29,007 bases of DNA from positions 1 through 29,007 of the forward strand of contig JAHKLG010000004.1 of the NCBI GenBank assembly GCA_029856625.1, in the 5' to 3' direction. This document shows positions 1-8,038 of the stretch, piece by piece (within the stretch, counting starts at the first letter, position 1; the number at the start of each line of letters is the position of its first letter). Position numbers and translations under genes: made by a program. Source of the stretch: Candidatus Njordarchaeota archaeon (GTDB taxonomy: Archaea > Asgardarchaeota > Njordarchaeia > Njordarchaeales > Njordarchaeaceae). Below the pieces are notes generated by a model that was not told where the DNA came from, did not search any database, and saw nothing but the letters and a program-made list of their open reading frames with translations.

Positions 1-40
1 ATATTATACATGAGGGAGAAAGGAAGAAAAGGTAAGAAAA

Positions 41-817
41 ATGGAAAAAGAGAGACTTCCTCAAATGCTAGAGAGGGTAAAGAGGGCGGGGGTTAACCCA
101 GAACTACTACATTCAAAGACGGTATGTGTCTTTGGAGTAGGAGGATTAGGGGCAATAGTTGCAGAGATGCTAGCTAGAATTGGTATAGGCAGGATAATCA
201 TTGTTGATCGTGACATTGTTGGTCCCGAAAATCTTAATAGGTTAGGATATGATGTGGAAGATGTGGGAAAGCCGAAGGTGGAGGCCTTAGCTAAAAAGCT
301 GTCAAAACTCGCTAGAGTGATGAATGATTTCTCGCCAACAATCGAAGCTTATTACGCGGATGTGATTGCCTGGGAGAAGCTTCCAGAAATAATTGAGAAA
401 TGTGACTTAATCTTTACGTGTTTTGATAATATTGAAGCCCGCTTGGAAATTAATTATTGGGCAGTTAAATTGAGAAAACCATTAATCGATGGGGGAACAA
501 GTACGGATGGTCTTGGAGGCCGAATAATAACTGTTATTCCGTATGACACACCATGTTTAGGATGTTACTTTGGAAGCGGTACAATGCTGAAATTGGAGGA
601 GGGAGAGAATATTTCTGGAAGTTGTGATGCTTCCATACCAACAACCATGAGTATTGTCGCTGCTCTACAAGTAGATTCTGGACTAAAATTACTTCATGAA
701 AAGAAAGTTGCCCCGAGAATAATTATTAGCCTACGGGAAGACGAGATGATAGTTTTTCAAGATTATAATGTGAAGAGAAGAAGAGATTGCGAATATTGTG
801 GGGGTAAGGAACCATGA
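41..817 (+). CDS. UBA5-like E1 activating enzyme for a ubiquitin-like modifier (cluster A)
   Basis: A 258-residue ThiF/E1-fold protein predicted to adenylate the C-terminus of a ubiquitin-like protein and carry it as a thioester. The nucleotide-binding loop GVGGLG is at residues 32-37, the ribose-binding acidic residue at D56, and NRLGY follows at 66-70. Two CxxC pairs (C172/C175 and C250/C253) should bind zinc. The segment GSCDASIPTTM (193-203) closely matches the active-site segment of eukaryotic UBA5 (GVCAASLPTTM), so C195 is the predicted catalytic cysteine. Like the UBA5 core it lacks a separate catalytic-Cys domain, and it ends just after the last zinc Cys pair, so the UBA5 C-terminal tail that binds UFM1 and UFC1 is absent. 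It overlaps the next gene by 4 nt (ATGA). A MoeB/ThiF role is the alternative, but the PTTM motif and neighbouring modifier gene favour UBA5-type. Family seen in sequence; conjugation function inferred. Confidence 0.85.
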   Translation: MEKERLPQMLERVKRAGVNPELLHSKTVCVFGVGGLGAIVAEMLARIGIGRIIIVDRDIVGPENLNRLGYDVEDVGKPKVEALAKKLSKLARVMNDFSPTIEAYYADVIAWEKLPEIIEKCDLIFTCFDNIEARLEINYWAVKLRKPLIDGGTSTDGLGGRIITVIPYDTPCLGCYFGSGTMLKLEEGENISGSCDASIPTTMSIVAALQVDSGLKLLHEKKVAPRIIISLREDEMIVFQDYNVKRRRDCEYCGGKEP

Positions 818-1179
818 AAAGAGAGGAAAAGAAGATAATTATAGAAGTTATAGAAACCCCGAGAGGCCCTGTTCCGACCGCGGAATCTATAAAGACTCTA
901 GTAGAGGCCTGGAACGAAATTCTGACACTTATTAATAATAACACTAGTGAACTATGTGAGAAGATGAAGAAGGTTGAGAAAAATTTACTGAATTTCTCGC
1001 TTAGTATAAGCAGTCTCTCTGGGAAAATTAACGCGTTAATCTCGGTTCTAAATGACTTAAAGATGAGCATTAATGAATTAAGAGACTATGTTAAGAGAAT
1101 TGCAGAGAGGGAATCAAATAATAAGCAGGATGAGGTTAAGGAATTGGCTAAGAAGCGTCTTGAAGAATTATTGGAGTAA
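814..1179 (+). CDS. Coiled-coil protein translationally coupled to the UBA5-like E1
   Basis: I do not recognise a family for this 121-residue protein. It begins with a basic stretch and a beta-like segment (IIIEVIE, 8-14), then a Pro-containing turn (RGPVPT, 17-22). From about residue 24 to the end it is strongly helical with heptad-spaced hydrophobics, consistent with a coiled coil. It has no signal peptide, no membrane segment and one Cys (C48). Its ATG overlaps the E1 stop codon, so the two are probably made together. It sits between the E1 and a membrane-anchored ubiquitin-like protein, which suggests an adaptor or scaffold role in that pathway; this is inference from position only. Confidence 0.7.
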   Translation: MKREEKKIIIEVIETPRGPVPTAESIKTLVEAWNEILTLINNNTSELCEKMKKVEKNLLNFSLSISSLSGKINALISVLNDLKMSINELRDYVKRIAERESNNKQDEVKELAKKRLEELLE

Positions 1180-1196
1180 TGAGCTATTTTAAGATG

Positions 1197-1220
1197 GATA
1201 TATTTTAGTAAGATATATTT
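1197..1220 (+). promoter_or_regulatory. TATA-like elements upstream of the membrane-anchored Ubl gene
   Basis: Two AT-rich TATA-like stretches (atatatttta near 1199 and agatatattt at 1211-1220) lie 50-70 nt upstream of the preferred ATG at 1267, the right distance for an archaeal promoter with a short leader. A promoter here would let the Ubl be expressed separately from the E1 and coiled-coil genes. Confidence 0.45.
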
Positions 1221-1266
1221 CTTCATGAATTATAAGAGTTATCACTCCTTAATCAGGCGGTATGAA

Positions 1267-1803
1267 ATGTCATCTGACATGACTGAGAAAAAAATGACAA
1301 AGCTTAAGTATGCTGAAGAGCGAGTAGAGGAACTTCCTGAAATTGTAACACTATATTTCCAGAGAGCCGATAATCCCAAGAAAACAGTTGCAATAAAAAC
1401 AACGATAAACGATCTAATGGACAGGGTTGTCTTCCAAGCGGCAAAGAAACTTGGAATAAGGAGTAGTAGAATAGGATTAACTGGCGGGGGAGAACCCATC
1501 AATTTTGCGGGGAAGAGAGTAATTGATGTTCTCCGAGAGCATAACATAGTTTCCTTCCAGATAAGCTCTGCTGATATGCTAGGAGCTCCACCGATGTCAG
1601 AAGAATTCTGGGAAGAGGAGGAAGAGCTCGAAGAAAAAAGAGCGAGACGGAAATCCAAAGGGATAACAACCCCTCCCACTGGCGCTGGACTTTTAAGATT
1701 CTATGAAGAGGAGGAACTGGGGATAAAAGTAGGACCAAAAGCTGTTATTGCTTTGGCTTTATTTTTCGTGGTGTTAATCATATCTGCTTGGGTCTTTTTC
1801 TAA
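1267..1803 (+). CDS. Ubiquitin-like (UFM1-like) domain protein with C-terminal membrane anchor
   Basis: I chose the ATG at 1267 because AGGCGG lies 6 nt upstream; an upstream in-frame ATG at 1225 lacks such a site. The 178-residue product has a short charged N-terminus and a beta-grasp-like domain at about residues 26-106 (EIVTLYFQ strand, a helix around LMDRVVFQAAKKLG, final strand IVSFQIS). The domain ends in SADMLG, which aligns with the ends of UFM1 (PRDRVG) and of the modifier at 23445 (TRDLLG). It does not stop there: after G106 comes a very acidic stretch (EEFWEEEEELEE), a basic stretch, a Pro/Gly linker, and one C-terminal hydrophobic helix (about 157-178) typical of a tail anchor. 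It may be a membrane-tethered modifier precursor cleaved after G106, or a permanent membrane Ubl. The neighbouring E1 supports the Ubl reading; no family assignment is certain. Confidence 0.72.
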   Translation: MSSDMTEKKMTKLKYAEERVEELPEIVTLYFQRADNPKKTVAIKTTINDLMDRVVFQAAKKLGIRSSRIGLTGGGEPINFAGKRVIDVLREHNIVSFQISSADMLGAPPMSEEFWEEEEELEEKRARRKSKGITTPPTGAGLLRFYEEEELGIKVGPKAVIALALFFVVLIISAWVFF

Positions 1804-1881
1804 AATTTTTGAATTTACCAATCTTTATGCCTATATCATGGTAAATCCAAAGATAGAGTATTTTATTGTGGTGTCTAACCA

Positions 1882-2613
1882 ATGATATCTCAAGTAATTA
1901 TCTCGGAGAAGAAGGTAAAGCTCTCTCCACCAATCATAATCATAAACTATAAAGCGTATGAAAGCGCTATTGGAGAGAACGCCGTAAAACTTACAGAAAT
2001 AATAGAAGATGTTGCTGAAGAGTTCCAAAAAATAACTTTTGTGGTCTCTCCACAGATAGCGGATATTTACAGACTCGCGCAAATTGTTAAGAAAGTATAT
2101 ATTTTCTCCCAGCATATTGATCCGGTTCCTCTAGGAGCAAAAACTGGGCACACGCCGCCTGAGGTTGTCAAGCTTGCTGGTGCTTGTGGGACATTAATTA
2201 ATCACTCTGAGCGTCCTCTGGATTTAGATAGTATAGAGAAAGCGATCAAAAGAGCTCGTGAGGTAGGACTTTTGACTTGCGCCTGTGCATCGACCCCCGA
2301 GATGGGGGAAAAGATTGCCGGTTTCTTACCGAATTTCTTGGCCTTTGAGCCTCCTGAACTAATAGGAACGGGTATAAGCGTTAGTAAAGCTAGGCCAGAG
2401 GCGGTAGTTGAGAGTGTTAAAAGAGTTGAGAAAGCTGGTAAAGGAAAAGTTATTCCCCTCTGTGGCGCTGGTATATCGAGTGGGGAGGATGTCAAAAGAG
2501 CATTAGAGTTAGGAGCTAAGGGAGTGCTGGTAGCGTCAGCAGTTGTAAAAGCTAAGGATCCCTATGCAATATTACAAGAATTTGCAAGTGCAGTTGAAGA
2601 AGTTGATATATGA
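1882..2613 (+). CDS. tpiA: Triosephosphate isomerase
   Basis: Interconverts dihydroxyacetone phosphate and glyceraldehyde 3-phosphate in glycolysis and gluconeogenesis. The 243 residues fit the short archaeal (tetrameric) type. The catalytic Asn/Lys are in INYKAY (N22, K24), the electrophilic His is in INHSERPLDL (H108), and the catalytic Glu is in AFEPPELIGTG (E156). Phosphate-binding Gly-rich segments follow (CGAGISSGED and GVLVASAVV). The N-terminus is about 14 residues longer than typical archaeal TIMs, so a later start cannot be excluded, although no Met codon lies between ATG 1882 and the motif. It stands alone on the plus strand, 78 nt after the Ubl gene, with tRNA-Arg on the other strand immediately downstream. 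Confidence 0.95.
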   Translation: MISQVIISEKKVKLSPPIIIINYKAYESAIGENAVKLTEIIEDVAEEFQKITFVVSPQIADIYRLAQIVKKVYIFSQHIDPVPLGAKTGHTPPEVVKLAGACGTLINHSERPLDLDSIEKAIKRAREVGLLTCACASTPEMGEKIAGFLPNFLAFEPPELIGTGISVSKARPEAVVESVKRVEKAGKGKVIPLCGAGISSGEDVKRALELGAKGVLVASAVVKAKDPYAILQEFASAVEEVDI

Positions 2614-2626
2614 AGAAAGATTTGAG

Positions 2627-2703
2627 TGGCGGGCCCGGCGGGACTCGAACCCGCGACCGACGGCTCCGAAGGCCGCCGCGCTTTCCAACTGCGCTACGGG
2701 CCC
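2627..2703 (-). tRNA. tRNA-Arg (anticodon TCG)
   Basis: The minus strand folds into a complete cloverleaf. The acceptor stem is GGGCCCG/CGGGCCC, the D stem GCGC/GCGC, the anticodon stem GCGGC/GCCGT with loop CTTCGGA (anticodon TCG, reading CGA), and the T arm GCGGG-TTCGAGT-CCCGC. The discriminator is G and the 3' CCA is encoded in the DNA (77 nt including CCA). No intron is seen. About 77% of bases are G or C, far above the neighbouring genes, as expected in a thermophile. Confidence 0.96.
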
Positions 2704-2742
2704 TTCATGTTAATTCTTTCCATTATATGGATGGGGATTAAC

Positions 2743-2755
2743 CTTAAATACTTTT
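2743..2755 (-). promoter_or_regulatory. BRE/TATA element for tRNA-Arg
   Basis: Read on the minus strand, AAAAG followed by TATTTAAGG matches the archaeal BRE-TATA consensus. It lies about 40 nt upstream of the mature tRNA 5' end, predicting a start near 2720 and a short 5' leader removed by RNase P. Confidence 0.6.
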
Positions 2756-2770
2756 ACCCACTCCTCACCT

Positions 2771-2780
2771 ATTTATATTT
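2771..2780 (+). promoter_or_regulatory. TATA-like element for rpoB
   Basis: The stretch atttatattt lies about 50 nt before the rpoB ATG at 2828, in a region divergent from the tRNA promoter. The predicted start of transcription is near 2800. Confidence 0.5.
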
Positions 2781-2827
2781 CTTATGATGCTGATACTTAT
2801 CTTCTCTTGCTTATTTGGTGCTTTGCA

Positions 2828-5800
2828 ATGACGTCTGTTATGGGAAGTAATGAATGCGAAATGACATTATCCAAGGATGACAGATGGTTAGTTATCAAGA
2901 GGATGATAGAAGAGTTCGGGATAGCTTCTCATCATATTAGGAGTTATGATAATTTTCTGGAGGAAAGAATTAAGAGAGTGATTGAGGCTCACCCAATAAT
3001 TGATGCGGATGTAGGCTTCTTCTTTGATTTCAGAGTGAAGAAGGATGAGAATGATGTTGAACGTGTTATAGTAGAGGTAGAACCGCGTAGCTTTATTTAC
3101 GATTTTGATGGTTCTCCTCTTCCCGATATCACCCCCATGGAATGCAGAATCCGAAGAGTAACTTATGGAGTTCCAGTATATGTATGGGTGGCTTTAAAGA
3201 GGATTAAGTATGAAGGAGATCGAAGAGAAGCCGAAGTGATAAAGAAGGAGAGAGTAAGACTAATGATAATGCCCTTAGTAGTTGGATCAAAATACGATCC
3301 ATACCTAAGCATATATAGTAAGAAGGACAAGAACATGCTCATCATGCTTGGAGAAGACGAGATGGATCCTGGAGGATATCTCATAATAAATGGTTCTGAG
3401 CGCGTTGTAGTACCTAGAGAGGAAGGTGTTCGTGGGAGGATTCTTACAGAAAAACTTTCTGGAGCGTCGACCGAGGCCAAGAAGTATGCTGTTATGGCTT
3501 GGCTTGTCTCTCCAGGAACATATAGGAACAGAGTTACTGTGTATATGGGTAGGCAAGACTTAAAACTGTATGTTAGATTCACAAAAGCAGGTGAGAAGGA
3601 GCCAATACCCTTGCTAGTGCTTGTAAGAGCGCTAGGATTTACTTTACGTGATTTCTCATTACTAGCGGCACCAGAAGAAGTAGAGGGGAAGAGTCCATGG
3701 GGAGAATTAATAACAACAGTTCTTCAGTTAAATATGGAGGGCATAAAGCCGGAGGTGCTAATTTCTCAGGAGAATGCACTATTTGAATTAGCAAAATACA
3801 TGAGTGATTTGAGAATTCCATTAACACCTAGGAATAGAGAAAGAATAATTATGGAGATTAAGAGAAGATTAAACTTGTATTTCATGCCTCATATAGGTAC
3901 GAATGAAAAATCATGGCCTCTGAAGGGTTATTATCTAGCTAGAATGGTTAGAAGAGTTATTCTTGTTTACTTTAACAAGATAACTCCAGAAGATAGGGAT
4001 CATTATAAGAATAAGAGACTAAAGATGGTTGGTGATTTCTTAGAAGAACTCTTCGCCTTTGCTTGGCGCAATTTTATTGAAGAGACACGGAGAAAAATTG
4101 TAAATGTTGTCTCAACATATAGGGAGATAAAGACGATTAGGAGCGTACTGAGAACAGATAAGTTACATGATATTATGATGCGTGCTTTGGCCACTGGAAT
4201 GTGGCCTACTGGCGTAACAGGAGTTACAGAGATACTCGGAAGATTAAACTATCTTGATAATTTAAGCCACTTAAGGCGGGTAAAGAACATCTTAACAAGA
4301 ACTTCAGCAGAGGCGAAGAGAGGTAAGGTTGAAGCTCGTGATCTTCATCCTACACAATGGGGTAGGATGTGTCCTAATGAAACTCCGGAAGGAGAATTAT
4401 GTGGACTCACAAAACACTTAGCATTAATGGCTTATGTAACAACTCCATTGCCCGCAGAAGAGCGTGATAAATTAATCAACGCTATTCTACCAAGTCTGGG
4501 AGTAAAACCTGAGCCAGTATACGTTGGGTGGACTTACTATCCAAATACCCCAGTATTTGTAGATGGTGAGTACGTAGGTGTGCACCCAGATCCAAAGAAG
4601 CTTGTGAGAGACTTTAGAGAACTTAGACGGAGTGGTAGAATCCATTGGCAAGTATCGATTAAATACTGGGAGAAATATGGAGAAGTACACATTAATACTG
4701 ACGGAGGGCGGATCTTAAGACCTTTAATCATCGTTAGGGACGGTAAACCAATGCTCAAGAAAGAGCATATCGAGAAGTTAAAGAAGGGTGAATGGACATT
4801 TACTGACTTAATAAGGAACGGTATAATAGAAATGCTTGATGCTGAAGAAGAGGAGGATGCATACATAGCTGTATGGGAGAAAGATTTAACCCCAGAGCAC
4901 ACTCACCTAGAGATAGCTCCCGCAGCCATACTAGGGGTTAATGCAGGTATAATACCATTCGCCAATCATGATCAATCTCCAAAAGTTACTCATGAAGCCT
5001 CGATGGCGAAGCAAGCGATGAGTATCCCAAGACCAAACTACCGCTTAAAACCCGAAACATCCACATATATTCTTCAATACCCGCAAAGGCCGCTTGTGAC
5101 AACTAAGACGATTGAGATAGTTGGCGCTGATAAGAGAGGATTCGGACAGAACGCTATTGTTGCTATCCTAGCATATGAGGGATATAATATCGAAGATGCC
5201 GTGATTATGAATAAAGCGTCGATAGAGAGAGGTTTTATGAGGGGTTATCTCTATAGAATATATGAAGTGGAGGAGAGAAGATACATAGCTAGTATGACTG
5301 ATGAGATAAGATTACCACTAGATACTCCAGGACCGAGCCAGAGAGCATTAGAGAAACTAGCGGAGGACGGAATAGTATGGCCCGGAGTAGAAATATCCGA
5401 AGATGAGATTGTTGTTGGTCGAGTTAGCCCCGCGGATGTTGGAGTTCCAGGAGTTAGTGTTATCGGCGGAATACGGATGCTTAGAGATACCAGCGAAAAG
5501 ATAAGGAAGGGTGAAGCTGGCGCGATCGATACGGTATACTTGACAGTAACTAAAGAAGGTACAGCGTTCGTTAGAGTTAAGCTAAGACAACCGAGGCAAC
5601 CAGAGTTGGGAGATAAGTTTGCAAGTAGGCATGGTCAAAAAGGAGTTATTGGTCTCATAGTGCCTCAGGAGGATATGCCATTTGACGAATATGGAATGAC
5701 GCCAGATATCATCATTAATCCTCATTCTATCCCATCTAGAATGACTATTGGCCAATTACTGGAAAGCTTAGCTGGTGATATCGCTGCTAAAACCGGTAAA

Positions 5801-6349
5801 CCTTATGATGGAACAGCCTTTGAAAGCGAAGATTGGCTTGAACAATTAATTCATGAAGCTAAGAAGTTGGGACTTAATTACTACGGTGAGAAAACGCTCT
5901 TTGATGGTAAAACTGGAAAAATGCTAAAGACGCATGTGCTTATGGGCCCTGTCTATTATCAGAGATTGAAGCATCTTGCAAGGGATAAGATACATGCTAG
6001 AGCGCAAGGAAAGGTAACGTTAATGACTATGCAACCAACCGAAGGAAAAGCGAGAGGAGGAGGTCTAAGACTCGGAGAGATGGAGCGTGATGCTTTACTT
6101 GGTCAAGGAGTTGCGAGATTCCTTCAAGAAAGATTCGTTGAAAGCTCTGATGGAATAGATGTATATGTGTGCAAGAAATGTGGTTCGTTCGCATATTATA
6201 ATCCCAATAAGAAGAAGTGGGAATGCAGACTCTGTGACGATGGAGGAGAAGTATATAAGATAAAGATGCCATATGCATTTGTTCTATTAGTTAATGAGCT
6301 AATGAGTTTAGCCATCAGGGTAAGATTAAACATCGAAGATGCTATCTGA
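2828..6349 (+). CDS. rpoB: DNA-directed RNA polymerase subunit B (unsplit Rpo2)
   Basis: The second-largest subunit of archaeal RNA polymerase, forming half of the active-site cleft. I use the ATG at 2828 (MTSVMGSNE); a TTG seven codons earlier has no better support, and ATG 2840 is also possible. The 1173-residue chain is one polypeptide, not split into B'' and B' as in many methanogens and halophiles. Landmarks in order are SERVVVPREEGVRGR, the RMCPNETPEGELCGL segment, FANHDQSPK, NAIVAILAYEGYNIEDA, the catalytic-region ELGDKFASRHGQKG, GGGLRLGEMERDALLGQG, and a C-terminal zinc ribbon (CKKCG ... CRLCDDGG). It is flanked by opposite-strand genes, so it is apparently not in the usual rpoH-rpoB-rpoA1-rpoA2 operon. 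Confidence 0.98.
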   Translation: MTSVMGSNECEMTLSKDDRWLVIKRMIEEFGIASHHIRSYDNFLEERIKRVIEAHPIIDADVGFFFDFRVKKDENDVERVIVEVEPRSFIYDFDGSPLPDITPMECRIRRVTYGVPVYVWVALKRIKYEGDRREAEVIKKERVRLMIMPLVVGSKYDPYLSIYSKKDKNMLIMLGEDEMDPGGYLIINGSERVVVPREEGVRGRILTEKLSGASTEAKKYAVMAWLVSPGTYRNRVTVYMGRQDLKLYVRFTKAGEKEPIPLLVLVRALGFTLRDFSLLAAPEEVEGKSPWGELITTVLQLNMEGIKPEVLISQENALFELAKYMSDLRIPLTPRNRERIIMEIKRRLNLYFMPHIGTNEKSWPLKGYYLARMVRRVILVYFNKITPEDRDHYKNKRLKMVGDFLEELFAFAWRNFIEETRRKIVNVVSTYREIKTIRSVLRTDKLHDIMMRALATGMWPTGVTGVTEILGRLNYLDNLSHLRRVKNILTRTSAEAKRGKVEARDLHPTQWGRMCPNETPEGELCGLTKHLALMAYVTTPLPAEERDKLINAILPSLGVKPEPVYVGWTYYPNTPVFVDGEYVGVHPDPKKLVRDFRELRRSGRIHWQVSIKYWEKYGEVHINTDGGRILRPLIIVRDGKPMLKKEHIEKLKKGEWTFTDLIRNGIIEMLDAEEEEDAYIAVWEKDLTPEHTHLEIAPAAILGVNAGIIPFANHDQSPKVTHEASMAKQAMSIPRPNYRLKPETSTYILQYPQRPLVTTKTIEIVGADKRGFGQNAIVAILAYEGYNIEDAVIMNKASIERGFMRGYLYRIYEVEERRYIASMTDEIRLPLDTPGPSQRALEKLAEDGIVWPGVEISEDEIVVGRVSPADVGVPGVSVIGGIRMLRDTSEKIRKGEAGAIDTVYLTVTKEGTAFVRVKLRQPRQPELGDKFASRHGQKGVIGLIVPQEDMPFDEYGMTPDIIINPHSIPSRMTIGQLLESLAGDIAAKTGKPYDGTAFESEDWLEQLIHEAKKLGLNYYGEKTLFDGKTGKMLKTHVLMGPVYYQRLKHLARDKIHARAQGKVTLMTMQPTEGKARGGGLRLGEMERDALLGQGVARFLQERFVESSDGIDVYVCKKCGSFAYYNPNKKKWECRLCDDGGEVYKIKMPYAFVLLVNELMSLAIRVRLNIEDAI

Positions 6350-6400
6350 TCTTCCTAAGTTTTCTCTTTTCTAAAATGGCATTTAATTTTTAATTGAGGA
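6350..6400 (+). terminator. T-rich region after rpoB
   Basis: After the rpoB stop, the plus strand carries several T runs (gttttctcttttct, tttaatttttaatt), consistent with archaeal T-tract termination. There is no GC hairpin. The rest of the gap to 6554 shows no gene or RNA that I can support. Confidence 0.35.
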
Positions 6401-6554
6401 TAAGAACTTATTCTAAAAATAATGCTTCCCATTGTAACCATATTCTTAGAAAAGATTGTTTTTCAAATATTGTATAGGCGTGATCATATCATCTAAAAGA
6501 ACATATTCTATAATTACTTTGCATGAGAATAAAAATTAGTAAAAAGGCGTTGCT

Positions 6555-7892
6555 TTATTTTTTGCTTTCCTTCCATGCTTCTCTAATAGATTCTATTAAT
6601 ATATCCAGACCAGTTTCTAGGTGTTCTTCGGTTACTGTTAGTGGTGGAGCAACTCGGATGGCTGTTCTTCCTGCTGGGAGTAATATCAAACCCTTCTTTA
6701 AGGCGATTTCTGTTATTTTGTTTCTTGCCTCTGGATATGGCTCCTTAGTATCTTTGCTCTTTACAATTTCTACACCAATCATTAATCCTTTTCCACGCAC
6801 ATCCCCAATTATTTCGATTTCTTCCATTGCTTCTTTTAGCCGCTTAAGAGCTCTTTCACCGAGCTTGGCTGCTCTTTCGGGCAATTTCTCCCTAATTATA
6901 AATTCTATATTTGCTAATGCCGCAGCTAGAGCTAGAGCATTTCCTCCAAAGGTGGAGCTGTGGGATCCAGAGACCTTAAAATCGAGTTCAGCCTTAACAA
7001 TTGTCGCTCCTAAGGGAACGCCTGCTGCTATGGATTTTGCCGTTGTGATTATATCAGGAACCGTATTAAAGTGTTCAATAGCGAACATTTTACCAGAGCG
7101 TCCAAATCCCGCTTGAACCTCATCATCTATCAATAGGATGTCGTATTTATCTGCTATTTTTCTAAGCTCTTGAATGAAACCATCTTTCGGAACGATGTAT
7201 CCTCCTTCTCCCTGAATGGGCTCTACTACAATAGCTGCTACTTCATCAGGTGGCACGTAAGTTTGAAATAGCACCTCATCAATATACTTTGCACACCATA
7301 TATCACAATCATCTGGGCTTAATTTGAAAGGACACCTATAGCAATATGCGTAAGGAACATGCTCCACCCCGGGCATTGTGGGGAAAAAGCCTCTTTGATG
7401 AACTGGTTTACTTGCTGTAAGCGATAAGCTTCCGTGGGTTCTTCCATGGAAAGCTCCAATAAACGCTATAAATCTGCTTCGCCCTGTCGCTATTTTTGCA
7501 AATTTTATAGCAGCTTCAACAGATTCAGTACCGCTGTTGCAGAAGAAGACTTTCTTATCAAAGTTCCCAGGAGTTATTTCGACTAGTTTTTCAGCTACTT
7601 TATATTGTAAATCGTCATAAAAGTCATGAGGAGCTGAATGAATATACTTTTCTAACTGGGTCTTAATAGCTTCCACCACAGCTTTATTTCTATGTCCAAC
7701 ATTAGCGACAGCTATTCCAGCAGCGAAATCGATGTAGATATTTCCATCAATATCCTCAATCAAATCATTTTCCATCTTCACAATAACGAGTGGAATATCA
7801 CGTGTCGTTGTGGCCAAGTATTTCTTGCTCTTCTTAATAATTTCCTGAGCCTTAGGACCAGGAGGAGGAACAACAATTTTCGGAGCTTTCAT
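6555..7892 (-). CDS. Class-III PLP aminotransferase-family enzyme (archaeal aminotransferase/amino-acid racemase type)
   Basis: A 445-residue fold-type-I PLP enzyme related to acetylornithine and 4-aminobutyrate aminotransferases. It shows the phosphate-binding CNSGTESVEAAIK, GAFHGRTHGSLSLT, VVEPIQGEGGY, DEVQAGFGRSGKMFA, and the Schiff-base lysine in TTAKSIAAGVPLGA, then STFGGNALALAAA. A four-Cys insertion (C-x2-C-x8-C-x3-C, within YAYCYRCPF to DIWCAKYID) recalls the archaeal subgroup that includes Pyrococcus amino-acid racemases. The exact reaction (4-aminobutyrate or ornithine transamination, or racemisation) cannot be read from sequence. It is monocistronic, and its promoter region contains a palindrome overlapping the TATA box (7930-7946). 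Confidence 0.88.
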   Translation of the reverse strand: MKAPKIVVPPPGPKAQEIIKKSKKYLATTTRDIPLVIVKMENDLIEDIDGNIYIDFAAGIAVANVGHRNKAVVEAIKTQLEKYIHSAPHDFYDDLQYKVAEKLVEITPGNFDKKVFFCNSGTESVEAAIKFAKIATGRSRFIAFIGAFHGRTHGSLSLTASKPVHQRGFFPTMPGVEHVPYAYCYRCPFKLSPDDCDIWCAKYIDEVLFQTYVPPDEVAAIVVEPIQGEGGYIVPKDGFIQELRKIADKYDILLIDDEVQAGFGRSGKMFAIEHFNTVPDIITTAKSIAAGVPLGATIVKAELDFKVSGSHSSTFGGNALALAAALANIEFIIREKLPERAAKLGERALKRLKEAMEEIEIIGDVRGKGLMIGVEIVKSKDTKEPYPEARNKITEIALKKGLILLPAGRTAIRVAPPLTVTEEHLETGLDILIESIREAWKESKK

Positions 7893-7929
7893 ACGAACAC
7901 CGATAGAGTTAACTTACAGAGAAGCAATT

Positions 7930-7946
7930 GACATAACTTTTATGTC
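7930..7946 (-). promoter_or_regulatory. Palindrome overlapping the TATA-like box of the aminotransferase gene
   Basis: GACATA at 7930-7935 and TATGTC at 7941-7946 form a perfect 6-bp inverted repeat with a 5-nt spacer. On the minus strand the repeat contains CATAAAAG, a plausible TATA box about 45 nt upstream of the ATG at 7892. A protein bound here would block TBP. A second small inverted repeat, CTCCA...TGGAG (7956-7971), lies just upstream. Confidence 0.4.
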
Positions 7947-8038
7947 TAATAAAAACTCCAAGTATATGGAGGGATAAACGCAAGATTTGTCTTTTCATGT
8001 TACCTAGGCAAACCAGCTAAAGAATTAATGGATTAATT

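Noticed and set aside
41..817. MoeB/ThiF for molybdopterin or thiamine synthesis
   Set aside because: The Cys-containing S-x-P-T-T-M segment matches UBA5, no MoaD/ThiS-like GG protein or cofactor genes are adjacent, and a second paralogue is linked to an E2.
6523..7116. 197-codon plus-strand open frame
   Set aside because: Shadow of the aminotransferase gene on the opposite strand; no ribosome site or family resemblance.
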